This document shows, piece by piece, positions 20,852 to 34,438 of a stretch of DNA of 64,000 nucleotides (positions within the stretch are counted from its first letter, which is position 1; each line of letters starts with the position of its first letter). A program made the position numbers and the translations under genes. The stretch is from positions 42,123,593-42,187,592 of the forward strand of contig NC_079496.1 of assembly GCF_030052815.1 (NCBI RefSeq). The letters run 5' to 3'. The DNA is from Hevea brasiliensis (taxonomy: Eukaryota > Streptophyta > Magnoliopsida > Malpighiales > Euphorbiaceae). Below the pieces are notes generated by a model. The model was not told the DNA's origin, searched no databases, and saw nothing but the letters and a program-made list of their open reading frames with translations.

Positions 20852-22967
20852 TATTAGTACTATACCCTATAACATATCATTTAGTATGTATCTTGTACAT
20901 GTTTTATTAATAAATGGCATTTTAACTTTTTCGTTTACATAAATTTTTATGTGTAATAGAAAAGGTCCATTGATATTTTGTTAGAAATATTATTCTTAAG
21001 TTGTTAAGAATATGAGTGACAGTATTTCTAGCACAAAGTATCATAAATTGGTTCGCAATCGAGGATACTTCACAATAAGGACATGACTTATCCAGAAAGA
21101 TTGTAATCATGTTTGTTCCCAAGTTATTTATATGAGATATAAATAAGATGGAATGGTGAGTGTCATGCCATATAATAAACATGATAGGCACTTATACATG
21201 ATAAGTAAGCCGAACCGGTGACATTTATGACATGCACTTGGAGTTTACTCTTGTCAATGTATTGTCATAAATCATATTAGTGCATATAATCTTTAGACCT
21301 GAGATAGCACAGTTATCTTGTATATAGGTGGTTTGAGTTTGATACTGCTTTCATACTTGTACTGTGTATGGGTATATGGGCATGTGTTGGCTCCTACTAG
21401 TTATATATGGAGGTAGGTGTTGATCAAGATGGAATCTGTTTCTCTAAGTAAATAGGAATAAAATCCTATGTTGATTTAATTGTTCTTGATGTTTCAAGTT
21501 CCTGGCCAGGACAGATAGATTTATTCAGAAAAGAGTTTCTTATGAGAAAAATCTTTTTAATCAAGAACTGAAATTAAAAGAGAACATAATATTCATAGTA
21601 AATGGGGTTTGACATAAACCATGACTCCAGCTTGAATTGGGATTTTGTAATAGAGAGATTCTAGTACATGGTAAAATATGATTATAGGTTCATTTAAGGT
21701 AAATCTTATTACTAATTGGGTGGCTATGGCATGCTATGCTAGGTGTTAACCATAGTCTATGAGTTACATAAAATGATTTAGAGAAATCATTTATGGTAAA
21801 AAAGAGTTCTGATGATATTAAGAGTTAATATCATGTCTCATTGCCAATTAATGATGAGCCTAGTAAGTCACACACATACATAAGTAATCATCAAATTAAA
21901 TATGATTTAATTAATTAATTAAAGAGTTTAATTGATTAATTAAATAGGTTTGGTTTGCAATTAGATTGCAAAGTCCCTAGCATGGCTTGAAACCAAATCT
22001 AAGTTATTGGATGTATAGTATAAGTTAAATTTATATTTGAAGTGTTTAAATATAAATTTAATTATTGAGAAATTAATTAATAGAGATTAATTAATTAATT
22101 AATTTATAGTTGATATAAATTGGTTAGAAGAAGAGAAATAATTATTTTGGGTTGAGAACTCAAAATTAAGACACAGGGGTATTTTGGTAATTTCACAGGG
22201 TGACATGTGGCACCATGAGATGATGACACATGGCACTACACATAAGCTTGCCATATGTCTTTTATTCATGTAAGATGATCAAAGTCAAGATTAAATATAG
22301 GTTTGACACTTGGCACAATGTGATTGGGTCAATTAAACCTAAAGCCAATCAGAAGGTGACATGTGGCAAGGGTTTTAAGTGGTGACCTAGCTATATAAGT
22401 GGAAGGATGAAAGAACAAAAACATAAGCTGTTGTTATCTCTTTGGTGCCGCCACCTTTGAGTGCCTCATCTTCTCTTCTTCTTCATCTCTCAACAATTCA
22501 AAGAGATTAGCCAATAATCTCTTGAATTAAAAGCACTAGAAATTATTTCTAGTGTCCTGTTTACATCTGTAATCTCTCAAAAGGCAAAACTTGATTTTCT
22601 AATTGATAGAAAAAACTTTAGAAGCTGTTCAAGGGGCTGCCATAGGTGATCTTGGTGTGGACAAGCTAGAGGGACAACATCTGGTGTCCTAGGCGCATCC
22701 CAAAGGTGCCAAACACACTGCAGTGCATCAAAAAGGTTAGTGCACTTGTTTTTGATCTAATATAGGGTTCTTATGAATTAATCTGTAAATTTTAAAATCT
22801 TAAATGGCAAATGTAGATCCAAAAATATATTAAAAGAGTTTTAATATACTGTTTATCATTGAAATCAAATAGATAAAAATGAATCTTGCATGATGCAAGT
22901 GACCCTAGATGAAAAATTTTTGAATTCAATGATCTAAACTTGTGTTTTTCATGCTCCCGCTCCTTCA
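20852..22967 (+). repeat. 3' LTR of copia 1 (2116 bp)
   Basis: Begins after the purine tract AGTGGGAGAT (20842-20851) with TATTAGTAC, a TG-to-TA mutated terminus. It ends ...CTCCTTCA at 22967. It aligns along its length with the copia-2 LTR 30275-32380, including the shared AT-rich ttaattaattaa block. The predicted right TSD is GACCT (22968-22972). It holds no gene. Confidence 0.9.
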
Positions 22968-23085
22968 GACCTCCATTAGTGCATATTCATGATGTAAATA
23001 TGTCATATGTATCAAACATTTGAGCAGTTGTATTTACCGACAAAATATTTCAAATTCACAGTTCGAAATTCATTTTAAAACCATT

Positions 23086-23097
23086 GCTCTGATACCA
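23086..23097 (-). other. Primer-binding site of element A (initiator tRNA-Met type)
   Basis: The minus strand reads TGGTATCAGAGC, eight bases downstream of the LTR end; complementary to the 3' end of plant initiator tRNA-Met. Confidence 0.9.
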
Positions 23098-23105
23098 CTA
23101 AAATA

Positions 23106-23440
23106 TGTCACACCTTACCCCTCTGTAAGGCATAACATGATCTCGTAGTATACTTAATGAATTACCGAACTTCACCTACCGATAACCCATTAAATACACT
23201 ACAAGGAGTTTAAAATAATTTTCTTACTTTTAAGAAGTGGTGAGCATTTTTGGTAAGAACTAAAAACTTTTATTTGAAGATAAACCACATATCAAATTTT
23301 CAATCAACTTAAAGTTTCCGCAAATTTTATAAAAATTTCGGCAAAGTGCCATCTATAATTGGGAAAAACTAGTTCTTCAAAACCTATGAAAACACTTCGA
23401 ATAATTTCATTTCTCAACCCCAACCGCCAATATATCCTCA
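23106..23440 (-). repeat. LTR of element A, 3' segment
   Basis: Contains the LTR 3' end shared with gypsy-1 (minus-strand ...gatcatgttatgcc... ...gtgtgaca). Interrupted at 23441 by a solo LTR. Confidence 0.88.
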
Positions 23441-26400
23441 TGTAACACCCTCACTGTAGCCATTCCGTACATTATATTATTTCAGTAACCGGTGTCGATT
23501 CGAACAGCTAGAACGTCTGAAAAAATATTTAGACTAGAGTGAGGAGTCATAAATAACTCAAATAATGGTAAGAAAAATTTAGGAAAAATTTTAGAAATAA
23601 AATACAACCAAGTTAAATGAGCTGGTGCCCTAGCGATGGGTAACCAGTCGGAAGTTGCGGTCTTCGCAGCTAGAAGCCCTAAACCAGGGAGAAAATTCAT
23701 AAAATAATTTTTGGGATTGCAGAGAAGAGTCATTGAGGTTTCTATGGCATTAGAATGCCAAGAAAATGCTTAGAAAAACTTTTCGATCGGTATAGACGAT
23801 TTTGGCTCGATAAGCCAAACGGAGGGCATTTTGGTCATTTCGTCTTCAGAGACGATTTTTGATCGACTTATCCAGTTAAGTAAATAATTATTATGACATA
23901 AAATATGAATAAATATTGCTACAAATTAAATTGAAATTAAGTAGAAAAGAAAAAAAAAGAAAATGAATTAAAATTCCAATTTTTACCTCATGCTTATGTC
24001 ACTAAGCATTCCCACCCAATCACATTTTGACACCTCATAATAAACTCAATTAAAGGAGTAGAATGGACTGAAAAATCAAAAGAAAAATTCTCCTCTCTTT
24101 CTTTCTTCTTCCTTAGTCGTATTTCACTCTTTCCCTATCTCCATTGATGACCTCACTTCTCTCTAAATTTCCTTCAAAAACACCCCCTCAAATCCTTTAC
24201 TCGCTTCACAAAAACTTATCATCACCACAAGAGCAAGCTGAAGGCAGCAAAAAGAAGAGGAAAAAGAAAGGTTTTGGCAAGCTTGGGAGCAGCTTCAACA
24301 AGGTTAGTGCCAATTCCTTCTAGAAATTTTATGTATACCTTATGTGGAGTAGGAATTGAGTGAGAAAATTTAGTGGAATTAAGAAAAATTTGCATGATGA
24401 ATTTTTACCATTTTCGATAGCCATGGACTTATTAGTGTTTTGATGATTTCTTTGGATTAAATGAGTATGTAAGCTACTCTTGATATGAACCTAACACTTA
24501 GCACATTGAATTATAAGTTAATGAAAGAGTAGAGAAATTGAGAACTTAGGGTTTTGAGCAAATTGGAGTTTTGCTCCTATAATAGTGTAGGAATATTTTA
24601 ATGGTCAATTAGTGACCATTTGGTAAGTTTTAAACTTAATATGAAGTGAATTGAGTCATTGAATGTTGGAAAGGTTAGGCTGCCTTGAGTGCCATGCAGG
24701 TTTGGATGTGAGTCCAGCATGTTTGGGCAGCAATAACTTGGGTTGTGTAGGTTTAATTGGTGCAAGGCCAATTGGACATGAAATTAGACACATATTGGCA
24801 CAACTTTGATGCAGGAACCCTGTCTAGAAACTAAACTTAGGATACCCTAAAAATTGACCAAATCTGGGTGGCAACAATTCTGCCTGGGCAAAATGACCAA
24901 ATGAACAGTATTCATTCATTTAGTCATAACTCAGTGTAAAAAGGTCCAATTGACCTGAAATTTATATCAATGGAAGGCTAAAGTAATTTAGAACAATTTT
25001 CATGTAGAACACAAACTCAAATTGTGGACTTAACTAAATGAAATTGCTAGCCAAAATTCACCTACCAAATCTGGCAGAACCAGAATTGCCCAGAAATTCT
25101 AGGTAAAGGTAATCCGACCAATTATGGTTCAATAGCCATAACTTGAGCTAGAAAACTCCAAATGGGGTGATTCGAAAAGTAAAATGTAACTAGACACAAT
25201 AAAGAACAACTTTGATTAAGAACACTTGGCCAAATTCTCACTGTAGAATGGCCTAATGGAACAGTGAACTCTAGTACCCAAAAACTGAAATTTTGATTCA
25301 TTCCCCATGGGTTAGAAGTATGGATTGGCAACTAATGCCAACACTTTTGGGAGTCAAAATGTGGTAAATTTATGTGATTAGAATTCATGTAACTATTATA
25401 TATGAGAAAGTCAATATTTTGACTTAAATGACCAAATGTATAGTAACCCAAATAATATAAGAAATGGCATAATAAATTAGAAAAACTATTAGGATGGTTA
25501 ATATAGATAATATGATTAATGAAATAATTGTTATAAATTGTGACCAATATGAATGACATAATGAATGAATAAATGAATCATATTAATGTATGAATGAGAA
25601 ATTAGTTCTCATTATTGTAGAAAGGACTAATATTCTGAGTACAATGGTATAGAAGGATAATTGATGTGAATTGTGATCATATGAATGATCAAATGAATGT
25701 ATAAATTATGGAATTGGTTATGAAATAATGAAGTCATAAAACATAATATATTACCATTTAATGGTACTATGTGTCCATGTATTGCCTAGACATGTGTGTT
25801 AGATTGGATAGATTGGCATGCCAATAGGGTATTATTTTAGCAGTACTGTGAAAGGCTCTATGCCTGTATTCATGGCTTTATGCCCGCACTCACGGCTTTA
25901 TGCCCGTATTCATGGTTTTATGCCCGCACTCATGGCTTTTATACCCGATTATGTGTTATCATGGCTTTTTAGTTATTCTGATTGCATACGTGGTTGACGT
26001 TCCGTATCCCATGGTATGATGGCCCGAGGCACAGCGGTGTCCAGTGCCAATGACCCGTTATCCAGTTTAGTCAGCCTGTCATAGGTTACTCGGGCAGTGA
26101 AATTTATTAAAATAAGTTAAGAATATTAGCGATTGAAATTATTAACAATTAAATAAATGAGTAAGAATAGTTAATTATTATGAAAGAATTGAGCACTTTT
26201 GAAGAGGAATAAATTAGAACAAAGGAAAGTAAATACTAGAAGTATTATATAAAATTAGATTAAATTCCAGAGTATCCAAATTTTGATCCATTTCTTTTTT
26301 TTTATTGTATATTATTTTCTTGTTATATTATTGCATCACTAAGTAGCAATGCTTAGCACGATGGATTTGTATCCTCTCGCAGGTACTGAAGGTAAAGCCC

Positions 26401-26925
26401 AACGAATATTAAACAAAGATTTTGGAGTTCTGATCTGCAGAAGTGTCTAAATTATTCAAGATTGTCACCTCCTCAGTAATGCATGTAGATAGGGCCCATA
26501 TAAGTTATTTTATGTATTTTGTATATTATGTAAATTATGAACTTGAATAATTAGTTTATAAATAATATAAATTTATCTAATTTGAAAATTTTTCCATATG
26601 AATTGAGTATGAATGGAAATGTATGGAAATGATTATGAAATTGAAATATATGGATGAGATTTGAAATATGAGATAATTATGAGAATGATTGATGAGATTT
26701 TTATTTTAAAATATTATTGAAATTTCAAACACTTAAATAGTGAAACACGTCAATATTTAATAAAATAGGGGAAACTCCGTTAGTTTCTCCATTGAAAAAT
26801 AATTCATATTAAATTAAATAAAATCAAAATTATTAAAAAAATGAAGTAAGATGAGATAAGGTGCTCCAGCATCGAATGTAGCACGCCTTGCTCAGCTACA
26901 CTATTGTTGGGTGAGGGGTGTTACA
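23441..26925 (+). mobile_element. Solo LTR of a Tekay/Del-like gypsy element (3485 bp)
   Basis: Starts TGTAACACCC and ends GGTGTTACA. It is flanked by perfect 5-bp duplications CCTCA (23436-23440, 26926-26930), with no internal region or second LTR. The sequence belongs to the same broad family as gypsy-2, sharing ACCGGTGTCG and GCGATGGGTAACC blocks near its start. Known: solo LTRs form by LTR-LTR recombination of a full element. A 20-bp 'ggctttatgcccgyaytcay' array lies at about 25860-25955. It contains no gene. Confidence 0.95.
25855..25955 (+). repeat. 20-bp tandem repeat in solo LTR
   Basis: About five copies of atggctttatgcccgcactc-type units alternating between 'cgtattc' and 'cgcactc' endings, within the solo LTR. 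Confidence 0.85.
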
Positions 26926-26930
26926 CCTCA

Positions 26931-29900
26931 AATCAATACAATTCAACCAAATTTCAATTCAAAATCCACAACTCAAAAATTTTTCAAAATAATTCGATAA
27001 ACTTATAAACATTGCATTAAATTAAATTTACATATACAAATTTTAATTTACAAAAGAAAAATAAAAAATAATATTATTACAACTTCAATGTACAACTGCT
27101 CATCTAACCACTTAGATATATATGAACAAAAGATTATTTACATCAAGTCAAATTTACAAGGGTATAAATAAATACCCGTACAAAAAGTCAGTGTAGTCTT
27201 ATCAACAGCAGCACACTCTACTGCTTTCTCCTTACTCCAATCTGCAATTGCAAAAGAAGCTATCACTGAGTATAAAAATACTCAGTGATACACAATAAAG
27301 TATAAAATGCATAATATAAAACATTTGTTATCAATTCACAATTCAAATATTTCACAATCACATTTCAATTTTTAAATCACATTTATAACAAATCACAATT
27401 TAAATATTTGACAATTTTCAAAGCTTAATATAACACAAATTTGATCAAACAATTTAATAAACACAGTGTTGCCAATCAATAACACAACTTAGGCCATGAC
27501 ACAAAATTTCCAAACATGGCGCGGTGTACACCACGACAAGGCAAACTCACCCCACTAATCAAAATCAATAAGGGAGGTGGCTAGCTAGCTAATGAGTACT
27601 CATCCAAACTCACCTTAGACTAGCAAGCCAGAGAGGGAGGAAAGTAATCAAATATCAAACTCAACCCCACAAGTGGATGAGGAACATAGTAAGGGACTGC
27701 CATGCCAAATGTGAATAAAAAACAATTTAAAACTATGATGTTCAATTATAATTGATACAACAATTAAACAAACTTCATTTCAAATCTCCATTTCTAAAGT
27801 AGGCAACATACAAATTCTCAAATAAAATTTCCAAAGCCATAACCAAATTCAAAACCATATTATTCAAATATTTCATACAAATTAATAAATAATTTTCATT
27901 TCAATTTTCCATTGTAAAATAGGTAACACAACATTCTTGAAATTCATAATGAATAAAACACATTCACAATGTATAACAAATCAATTTTCATTGAGAAAAC
28001 TATAATTTAAAAATTTTTGTGCACAAACCTAATGTGAGTCGCCTCTAGGCCTTGACTCAGTTTGCCATATCCTTATCCAGGTCTTTTTCAATTGAAACAC
28101 ATAATTTATAGTGTTTCAGTATCTTATCTCATAATAAATCTAATAATTGATTGATATATACTTAATTCTAGCCCCAATATGCTTAAACTAACGTTCTTAG
28201 AAATTTTCTTTTGGGGATTACTATTCATGACACTATTCAAGTCAATTTGTTGACTTTCTTATGCTTAATAGGTATAGGAATTTCAATTTCACCCACATAC
28301 CACATTTTGATTACCAATTTTGTTAGTTTTAGTTGCTCCTTAAATTTTTAGGTTTCCTACGCACAATTTCAAAATTTCCAAATTAGTGTCCTGTATTTTA
28401 CTGTTCTATTGGTCATGTTGCTGTTAGAATTTGGCAAAGTTTTCTTCATAAAAGTTGTTCCTTATTGTCTTAACTTTAATTTCCTTTTTTAATCACTCCA
28501 TTTGGAGTTTTGTAGCCCAAGATATGACTATTTGAATAGGGCTGGCCGGATTTGGTGTTACCCAGAATTCTGGGCATTTTCTAGATACTGGCAGTTTTGG
28601 TGTGCTGACTATAGGTGACTTTCTGGATAGGTTATGGTCAAAATTTGGGTTTGTTTTCTTCATGAAAGTTGTAGGGATATGTCTCATATTTCCATCGGTA
28701 TAAGATTCAGGTCATTTGGACCTTTCTAGACCAAGTTATGGTCATTTAAGTGACTACTGTTCATTTGGTCATTTTTGTACAGTGGCAGTGCATTACACCC
28801 GAGTTTGACCTAATTGTTCACTATGTTCTGGTCATTTTCTAGGCATGATTCCGGAATGAAAAATGGTCCATTTTGTGTCTAGTTTCATTCCCAATTAACC
28901 TCATACCAATTGGGTTAGTAAATTTTTAGTTTTGGTCCCTAAAAGGGACCTAGGTCAAGCTATCAGCATACTGACCCTAACCAATTCGAATTGAAATTTG
29001 GTTCTAGCAATTCACACACACCACAAATGGTCTCAATTGGCCATTTCTCAACTAAATTAAGGTCAATTGCATCAATTGACTAATTCTCAACTTTTTCTCT
29101 AATTTTTCAAAATACTAAAAACCCTAATTATATAAAGTTCAAATCTAATGCATTCAAAGTGCACATTCAATGTCTACATACTTCATTCAACCTAAACAAC
29201 CAATCAAACACATCAAAAATCATTCATTTCAAACCCTAACATAAGTTGGCCGAAATTTCCTTTGGTCCCCTAACAATTGTTTTCTTTTGATTTTAAGTTA
29301 ATTTCTAAGTTACTTACACCAAGAACACAAGTAATAAACTATAATTTTTCAATTCAAACTACTGACCTTTCTTTGATGTTCAATTCTTCACTTTCTTCCT
29401 TTTCTTCTTTTCTTTCCTTCTTTTAATGCTTTCTCAAGTTGATCTAACAAGTTTTTGTGGAACACTTTAGGGAATTTAGGTCTAATTTGGTGGAAAATCA
29501 AGCTTGTATATCAAGCTTCAATGGAGCAACAATGGTGGCTAAGAGAGAGAGGAGGGGTGGCTGAGCTAGGGAAGAAGAAATGTGATTTTTAATCTTATTT
29601 GACTTGGTCAATTATGGTGGGGAAAATAAAATTGCATTTTGACATCATTCATGATGTCATCCAATGATGTAATAAACTTTTTCAATTTTATTTTTCTTTT
29701 GCATTTATTTTTCCATTAGTTCTTTAATTAAATTCTCAATTCCATTGTGTTCTTTTCTCTGATTTTATTGGACAGTTAGGTTAGGAGTGAGCTCTAGGGG
29801 TGAATTGAGCAAATTGCCCCTCGCTGGTTCAATCTAGTTTGCAAGTTATTCAATATTTCTTTCGGATCCCTGACCTAATTATTTGACCTGCTTAACAACT

Positions 29901-30223
29901 CTTTTTCATGATTTTCTCTTTTCCACTGTGTTCGCAATAGTCCTAAGGACCGGGGCATCACATTTTCCGGTTCAAAATTTGAGTTAAGACTGACCTCGCA
30001 GTCACTTCCCAGGAAGGTCACCCATTACTGTGACTCCCGGCTCAGTTAACCTTTTATGTTCTGTTTTCCTTATTTTTACTTTTCCATCTGGTAATTACTA
30101 TTTATTTTTTATTAGGGCTTTTCTATATGTCTTAAACATAGTTCTAGTTCTCTTAATTGTCCAGACCGACACCGGTCACCGGAACAGTATAATTTATCAT
30201 GCTATGCAAATAGGGGTGTTACA
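26931..30223 (-). repeat. LTR of element A, main segment
   Basis: Continues the minus-strand LTR after the solo LTR. Its start (right end) carries the conserved CCGGTGACCGGTGTCGGTC block and, further in, the GAGCCGG...GGGTGACC block, both on the minus strand. The same LTR family reappears in plus orientation at 63085. No coding sequence is seen in 3.3 kb. Confidence 0.88.
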
Positions 30224-30274
30224 TTTATTCATGTTTTGTTTATTTTAATTCAGCTTCATTTTAGTATTTGGTGT

Positions 30275-32380
30275 TGTTAGTAGTATGCCCTAGAGCATAT
30301 CATTTAGTATGTATCTTGTACATATTTTATTAATAAAAGGCATTTCCACTTTTCCGTTTACATAATAAAGTTATGTGTAATAGAAAAGGTCCATTGATAT
30401 TTTGTTAGAAATATTATTCTTAAGTTGTTAAGAATATGAGTGACAATATTTCTAGCACAAAGTATCATAAATAGGTTCACAATCGAGGATACTTCATAAT
30501 AAGGACATGACTTATCCAGAAAGATTGTATTCATGTTTGCTCCCAAGTTATTTATATGAGATATAAATAAGATGGAATGGTGAGTCTCATGCCATATAAC
30601 AAACATGATAGGCACTTATAAATGATAAGTAGGCCGAACCAGTGACACTTATGACAAGCACATGGAGTTTACTCTTGTCAATGTTTTGTCATAAATCATA
30701 TCAGTGCATATAATCTTTAGACCTGAGATAGCACAGTTATCTTGTATATAGGTAGTTTGAGTTTGATACTGCTTTCATACTTGTACTGTGTATGGGTATA
30801 TGGGCATGTGTTGGGTCCTACTAGTTATATATGGAGGTAGGTGTTGATCAAGATGGAATCTGTTCCTCTAAGTAAATAGAGATAAAATCCTATGTTCATT
30901 TAATTGTTCTTGATGTTTCAAGTTCCTTGCCAGGACAGATAGATTTATTCAGAAAAGAGTTTCTGATGAGAATTTTTTTTTTTTAATCAAGAACTGGAAT
31001 TAAAAGAGAACATAATATTCATAGCAAGTGGAGTTTGACATAAACCATGACTCCAGCTTGAGTTGGGATTTTGTAACAGAGAGATTCTAGTGCATGGTAA
31101 CATATGATTATAGGTTCATTTAAGGTAAACCTTATTACTAATTGGGTGGCCATGGCATGCTATGCTAGGTGTTAACCATGGTCTATGAGGTTCATAAAAT
31201 GATTTAGAGAAATCATTTATGGTAAGAAAGAGTTCTGATGATATTAAGAGTTGATATCATGTCTCATTGCCAATTAGTGATGAGCCTAGTAAGTCACACA
31301 CATACACAAGTAATCACCTATTTAAATATGATTTAATTAATTAATTAAAGAGTTTAATTGATTAATTAAATAGGTTTGGTTTGGAATTAGATTGCAAAGT
31401 CCCTAGCATGACTTGAAACCAAATCTAGATTATTGGAGGTATAATATAAGTTAAATTTATATTTAAAGTGTTTAAATATGAATTTAATTAATGAGAAATT
31501 AATTAATAGAGATTAATTAATTAATTTATATTTGATATAAATTAATTAGAAGAAGAAAATAATTATTTTGGGTTAAGAACTCAAAATTAAGACGTAGGGG
31601 CATTTTGGTCATTTTGCAGTGTGACACGTGGCACCATGAGATGGTGACACATGGGATTACACATAAGCTTGCCAAATGTTTTTTAATCATGTAAGATGAT
31701 TAAAATCAAGATTAAATATAGGTTTGACACTTGGCACAATGTGATTGGGTCACTTAAACCTAGAGCTAATCAAAGGGTGACATGTGGCAAGGGTTTAATG
31801 TGTTAACCTAGCTATTTAAGTGTTGTTATGAGAAAATAAAACACAACCAGCAGCCACACTCCTTTGACACGCCACTTTGAGGGTTTTTATCTCTTCTTCT
31901 TCATCTCTTATCAATTCAAAGAGATTAGCCATCAATCTCTTGAATTAAGAACACTAGAAATTGTTTCTAGTGTCCTGTTTACATCTTTAATCTCTTAAAA
32001 GGCAGAACTTGATATTCTAATTAATAGAAAAAGCTTTAGAAGATATTCAAGGGCTGCCATAGGTGTTCTTGGTGTGGACAAGCTAGAGGGACAACATCTG
32101 GTGTCCTGAAGACGAATCTCAAAGGCGCAGACATTGCGATTGCATCAAGAGGTTAGTGTAATCATTCTTGATTTAATCTAGGGTTCTAAAATTAATCTGA
32201 TTAATTTTAAAATCTTAAATGGCAAAACAGATCCAAAAACATATTAAAAGAGTTTTAATATGTTGTTTATCATTGAAATCAAATAGATAAAAATAAATCT
32301 TGCATGATGCATGTGACCCTAGGTGAAAATTTTTGAATTCAATGGTATAAACTTGTGTTTTTCACGCTTCCGTTCCTTCA
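30275..32380 (+). repeat. 5' LTR of copia 2 (2106 bp)
   Basis: Starts TGTTAGTAGTATGCCCTAGA and ends CGTTCCTTCA, followed by ATTGGTATCAGAGCC. No gene inside. Confidence 0.95.
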
Positions 32381-32382
32381 AT

Positions 32383-32395
32383 TGGTATCAGAGCC
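32383..32395 (+). other. Primer-binding site of copia 2 (initiator tRNA-Met)
   Basis: TGGTATCAGAGCC two bases after the LTR. Confidence 0.92.
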
Positions 32396-34132
32396 ACTAT
32401 ATTTGCCATTTAGATTGATGTTTATATGATTTAATTGTGTGTTTGATCATGAGATCAAGAGTTTATTGCTGGTTGCAAAGTCAAAGTGGCGGCACAAATG
32501 ATGACCACCATGGTGCGCATGGTTGATGCATCACAATGGTGTGCAAAGGTAAATGGATGGTGAATGTGCAATTGTTGTATGATTTAAGATCCATTTTATG
32601 TCTAATTAAATTGTTTAATTAGAATTTTTATCACACAATTAAATTATGATTCAAATCAGAATTTTAAAAATTGTTTGAATGTGATTCAAATCTGAATTTT
32701 AAATGTTGTTTGAATGTGATTCAAATCTGAATTTTTAAAGTTGTTTGAATCATATTTAAATCTGATTTTTTAAAATTGATTGAATAAAATTCAAATCTGA
32801 TTTTTTAAAAAATATTTGAATGTGATTCAAATATGATTTTTTAAAAAATTTTTGAATGTGATTCAAATCTGAATTTTTAAATTTGTCTGAATGAGATTCA
32901 AATCTGAATTTTTAAATTTATTTGAATCATATTCAAATCTGGTTTTTTAAGTTGAATATGAGATATTCAATTTAATTTAAGTATGTATTTTTTATTTAAT
33001 TGTTAAATAGTGATATGCATGATGGATGATCATGGACTATAAAAGACCAATGTGATTGGATTTATTTCTTTTATGTTTCTTTGGGATTGTAAATTAATTA
33101 ATTTATTTTAATTTATTTTGGGCATGTATTATTAAGTTTGTAATAATTTTTGGGTTGTAATTTCATTTATTTAAGTTCTTGTAAATTCGCCTTGGTATGC
33201 CAAGGATTACCATGTAATATTGGATTGCAAGAAGTTCAAGGAGGTTAAGAGCATTGGTGGGACCAGTGGGAGGAATTCAAGATCAAGTGTTAATTATGTA
33301 CTCCTTCAGCAACTCTTGTAAAATGAATGAATGAATGAAATGCACCTAGGAATGCCCTGATTCAATTCTTGGTGGCTCAGAATTGAATCCCTTAGAAAGT
33401 CCATGATCATACCATATTTACTGCTTATCCATGAATGCATGAGATGTATGGGAATGTATGCAATTATATGATATATGCATGCTAAATGGATAATGTGCAA
33501 AGTGAGACCTTAATAGTAAATAGAATGACCATAAAATCTTCCAAACAAATGATTAAGTTGAAAATGCTATAATTAAAGTAATTATAACATAGGCCCTCCA
33601 TTGGGACAATTATTTTAAGAAATTTTAAATAGTTGCATAAGATGCAATTTATTTAAGAGATTTTCTTAAGAATAATTGTTAAGCATGAGATGTTGTAAAT
33701 ATGTAAATGGTTTAGTGGCCAATATTGGATGTACCTGAGGACCTTAAAATTATTTGCATAATTCTTGGCTCATTGGGATCAACTTAACTAATGCAAGATA
33801 AGTCAATAATGGATGTACCTGAGATTTTGAGCATTAGGGGCTAGGTAAAGGATTGAACCTCACATGAGATGTGATGGGCAAAGAGTTGCTCACTTATAGT
33901 TTATTGTAATTCCAATAATGGATGTACCTGAGGATGATCAATAGAATTATAAGAATTCAATCACCCACTAGAAATCCATCCAACTAGGATTTCCGTTTTC
34001 TACTTTGGAAGTGTAGGATTCGCTAAGTTAGTGGGAGGACCAATTTGATTAAAAGACCATAATCATTTTGGTTAATTACATGATACATTTACTAATTAAT
34101 CTGGTTATTTTCTGATTAATTTTACGATAAAA
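32396..34132 (+). other. Copia 2 leader with internal repeats
   Basis: Non-coding. About seven units of a 42-bp AT-rich repeat built on gattcaaatctgaattttta lie at 32643-32950. Three dispersed copies of ggatgtacctgag occur at about 33728, 33812 and 33919. No ORF is supported. Confidence 0.7.
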
Positions 34133-34438
34133 ATGAGCACAAAACAACCACCACCATCCAATATCCTTGCAAGCATACTTGATCACAATAGGTTGACAGG
34201 GACCTAATCATGCGATTGGCTAAGAAATTTGAAACTTGTCCTGAACCTTGAACATATAGGATATTTTCTAGATTCAAATGTTCCTGGTCCCTTACCTCCA
34301 GAGGCCACACAAGAGGAACATGAAACTTTGGGCAAGTGGAAGGAGCATGATATGAGAGCTAAGTGTTACATGCTTGCTTCCATGAGTAATGAGTTACAGA
34401 AGCAACATGAGAACATTCAGAGTGCGAGAGAGATCCTC
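34133..34438 (+). pseudogene. gag: Copia gag N-terminus (UBN2-type), truncated
   Basis: The ATG at 34133 opens a frame with NILASILDHNRLTG, DWLRNLK, GYFLD, the acidic linker PPEATQEEHETLGKWKEHD, and CYMLASMSNELQKQHE. This is the N-terminal half of copia Gag, the particle-forming protein. A TAA at codon 25 (34205) interrupts it. At about 34436 the frame runs into 3'-LTR sequence, so the C-terminal half, zinc knuckle and all of pol are missing. Confidence 0.92.

Larger units (their letters stand above)
18193..22967 (+). mobile_element. Ty1/copia element 1, Angela/BARE-like, 3' part
   Basis: Copia pol starts abruptly at the Tat insertion point and runs to a 2.1-kb 3' LTR. The upstream part (5' LTR, gag, protease) should lie left of the window beyond the Tat element. 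The LTR start is a degraded form of TGTTAGTAGTATGCCCTAGA seen intact in copia 2; its resemblance to BARE/Angela LTR starts, together with the pol order IN-RT-RH, supports that lineage. The element lies in the leader of minus-strand gypsy A. Confidence 0.88.
22968..30223 (-). mobile_element. Minus-strand Ty3/gypsy element A: 5' LTR and primer site
   Basis: The reverse complement starts TGTAACACCCCTATTTG (at 30223) and ends ...GGTGTGACA (at 23106). Next comes a tRNA-Met-type primer site, so this is the 5' LTR with the internal region extending leftward. Only 138 bp of leader (22968-23105) remains before copia 1, which inserted there. The LTR is 3.6 kb once the solo LTR inside it is removed. No coding sequence of A is in the window. 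The predicted TSD at the right end is TTTAT (30224-30228). Confidence 0.87.
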
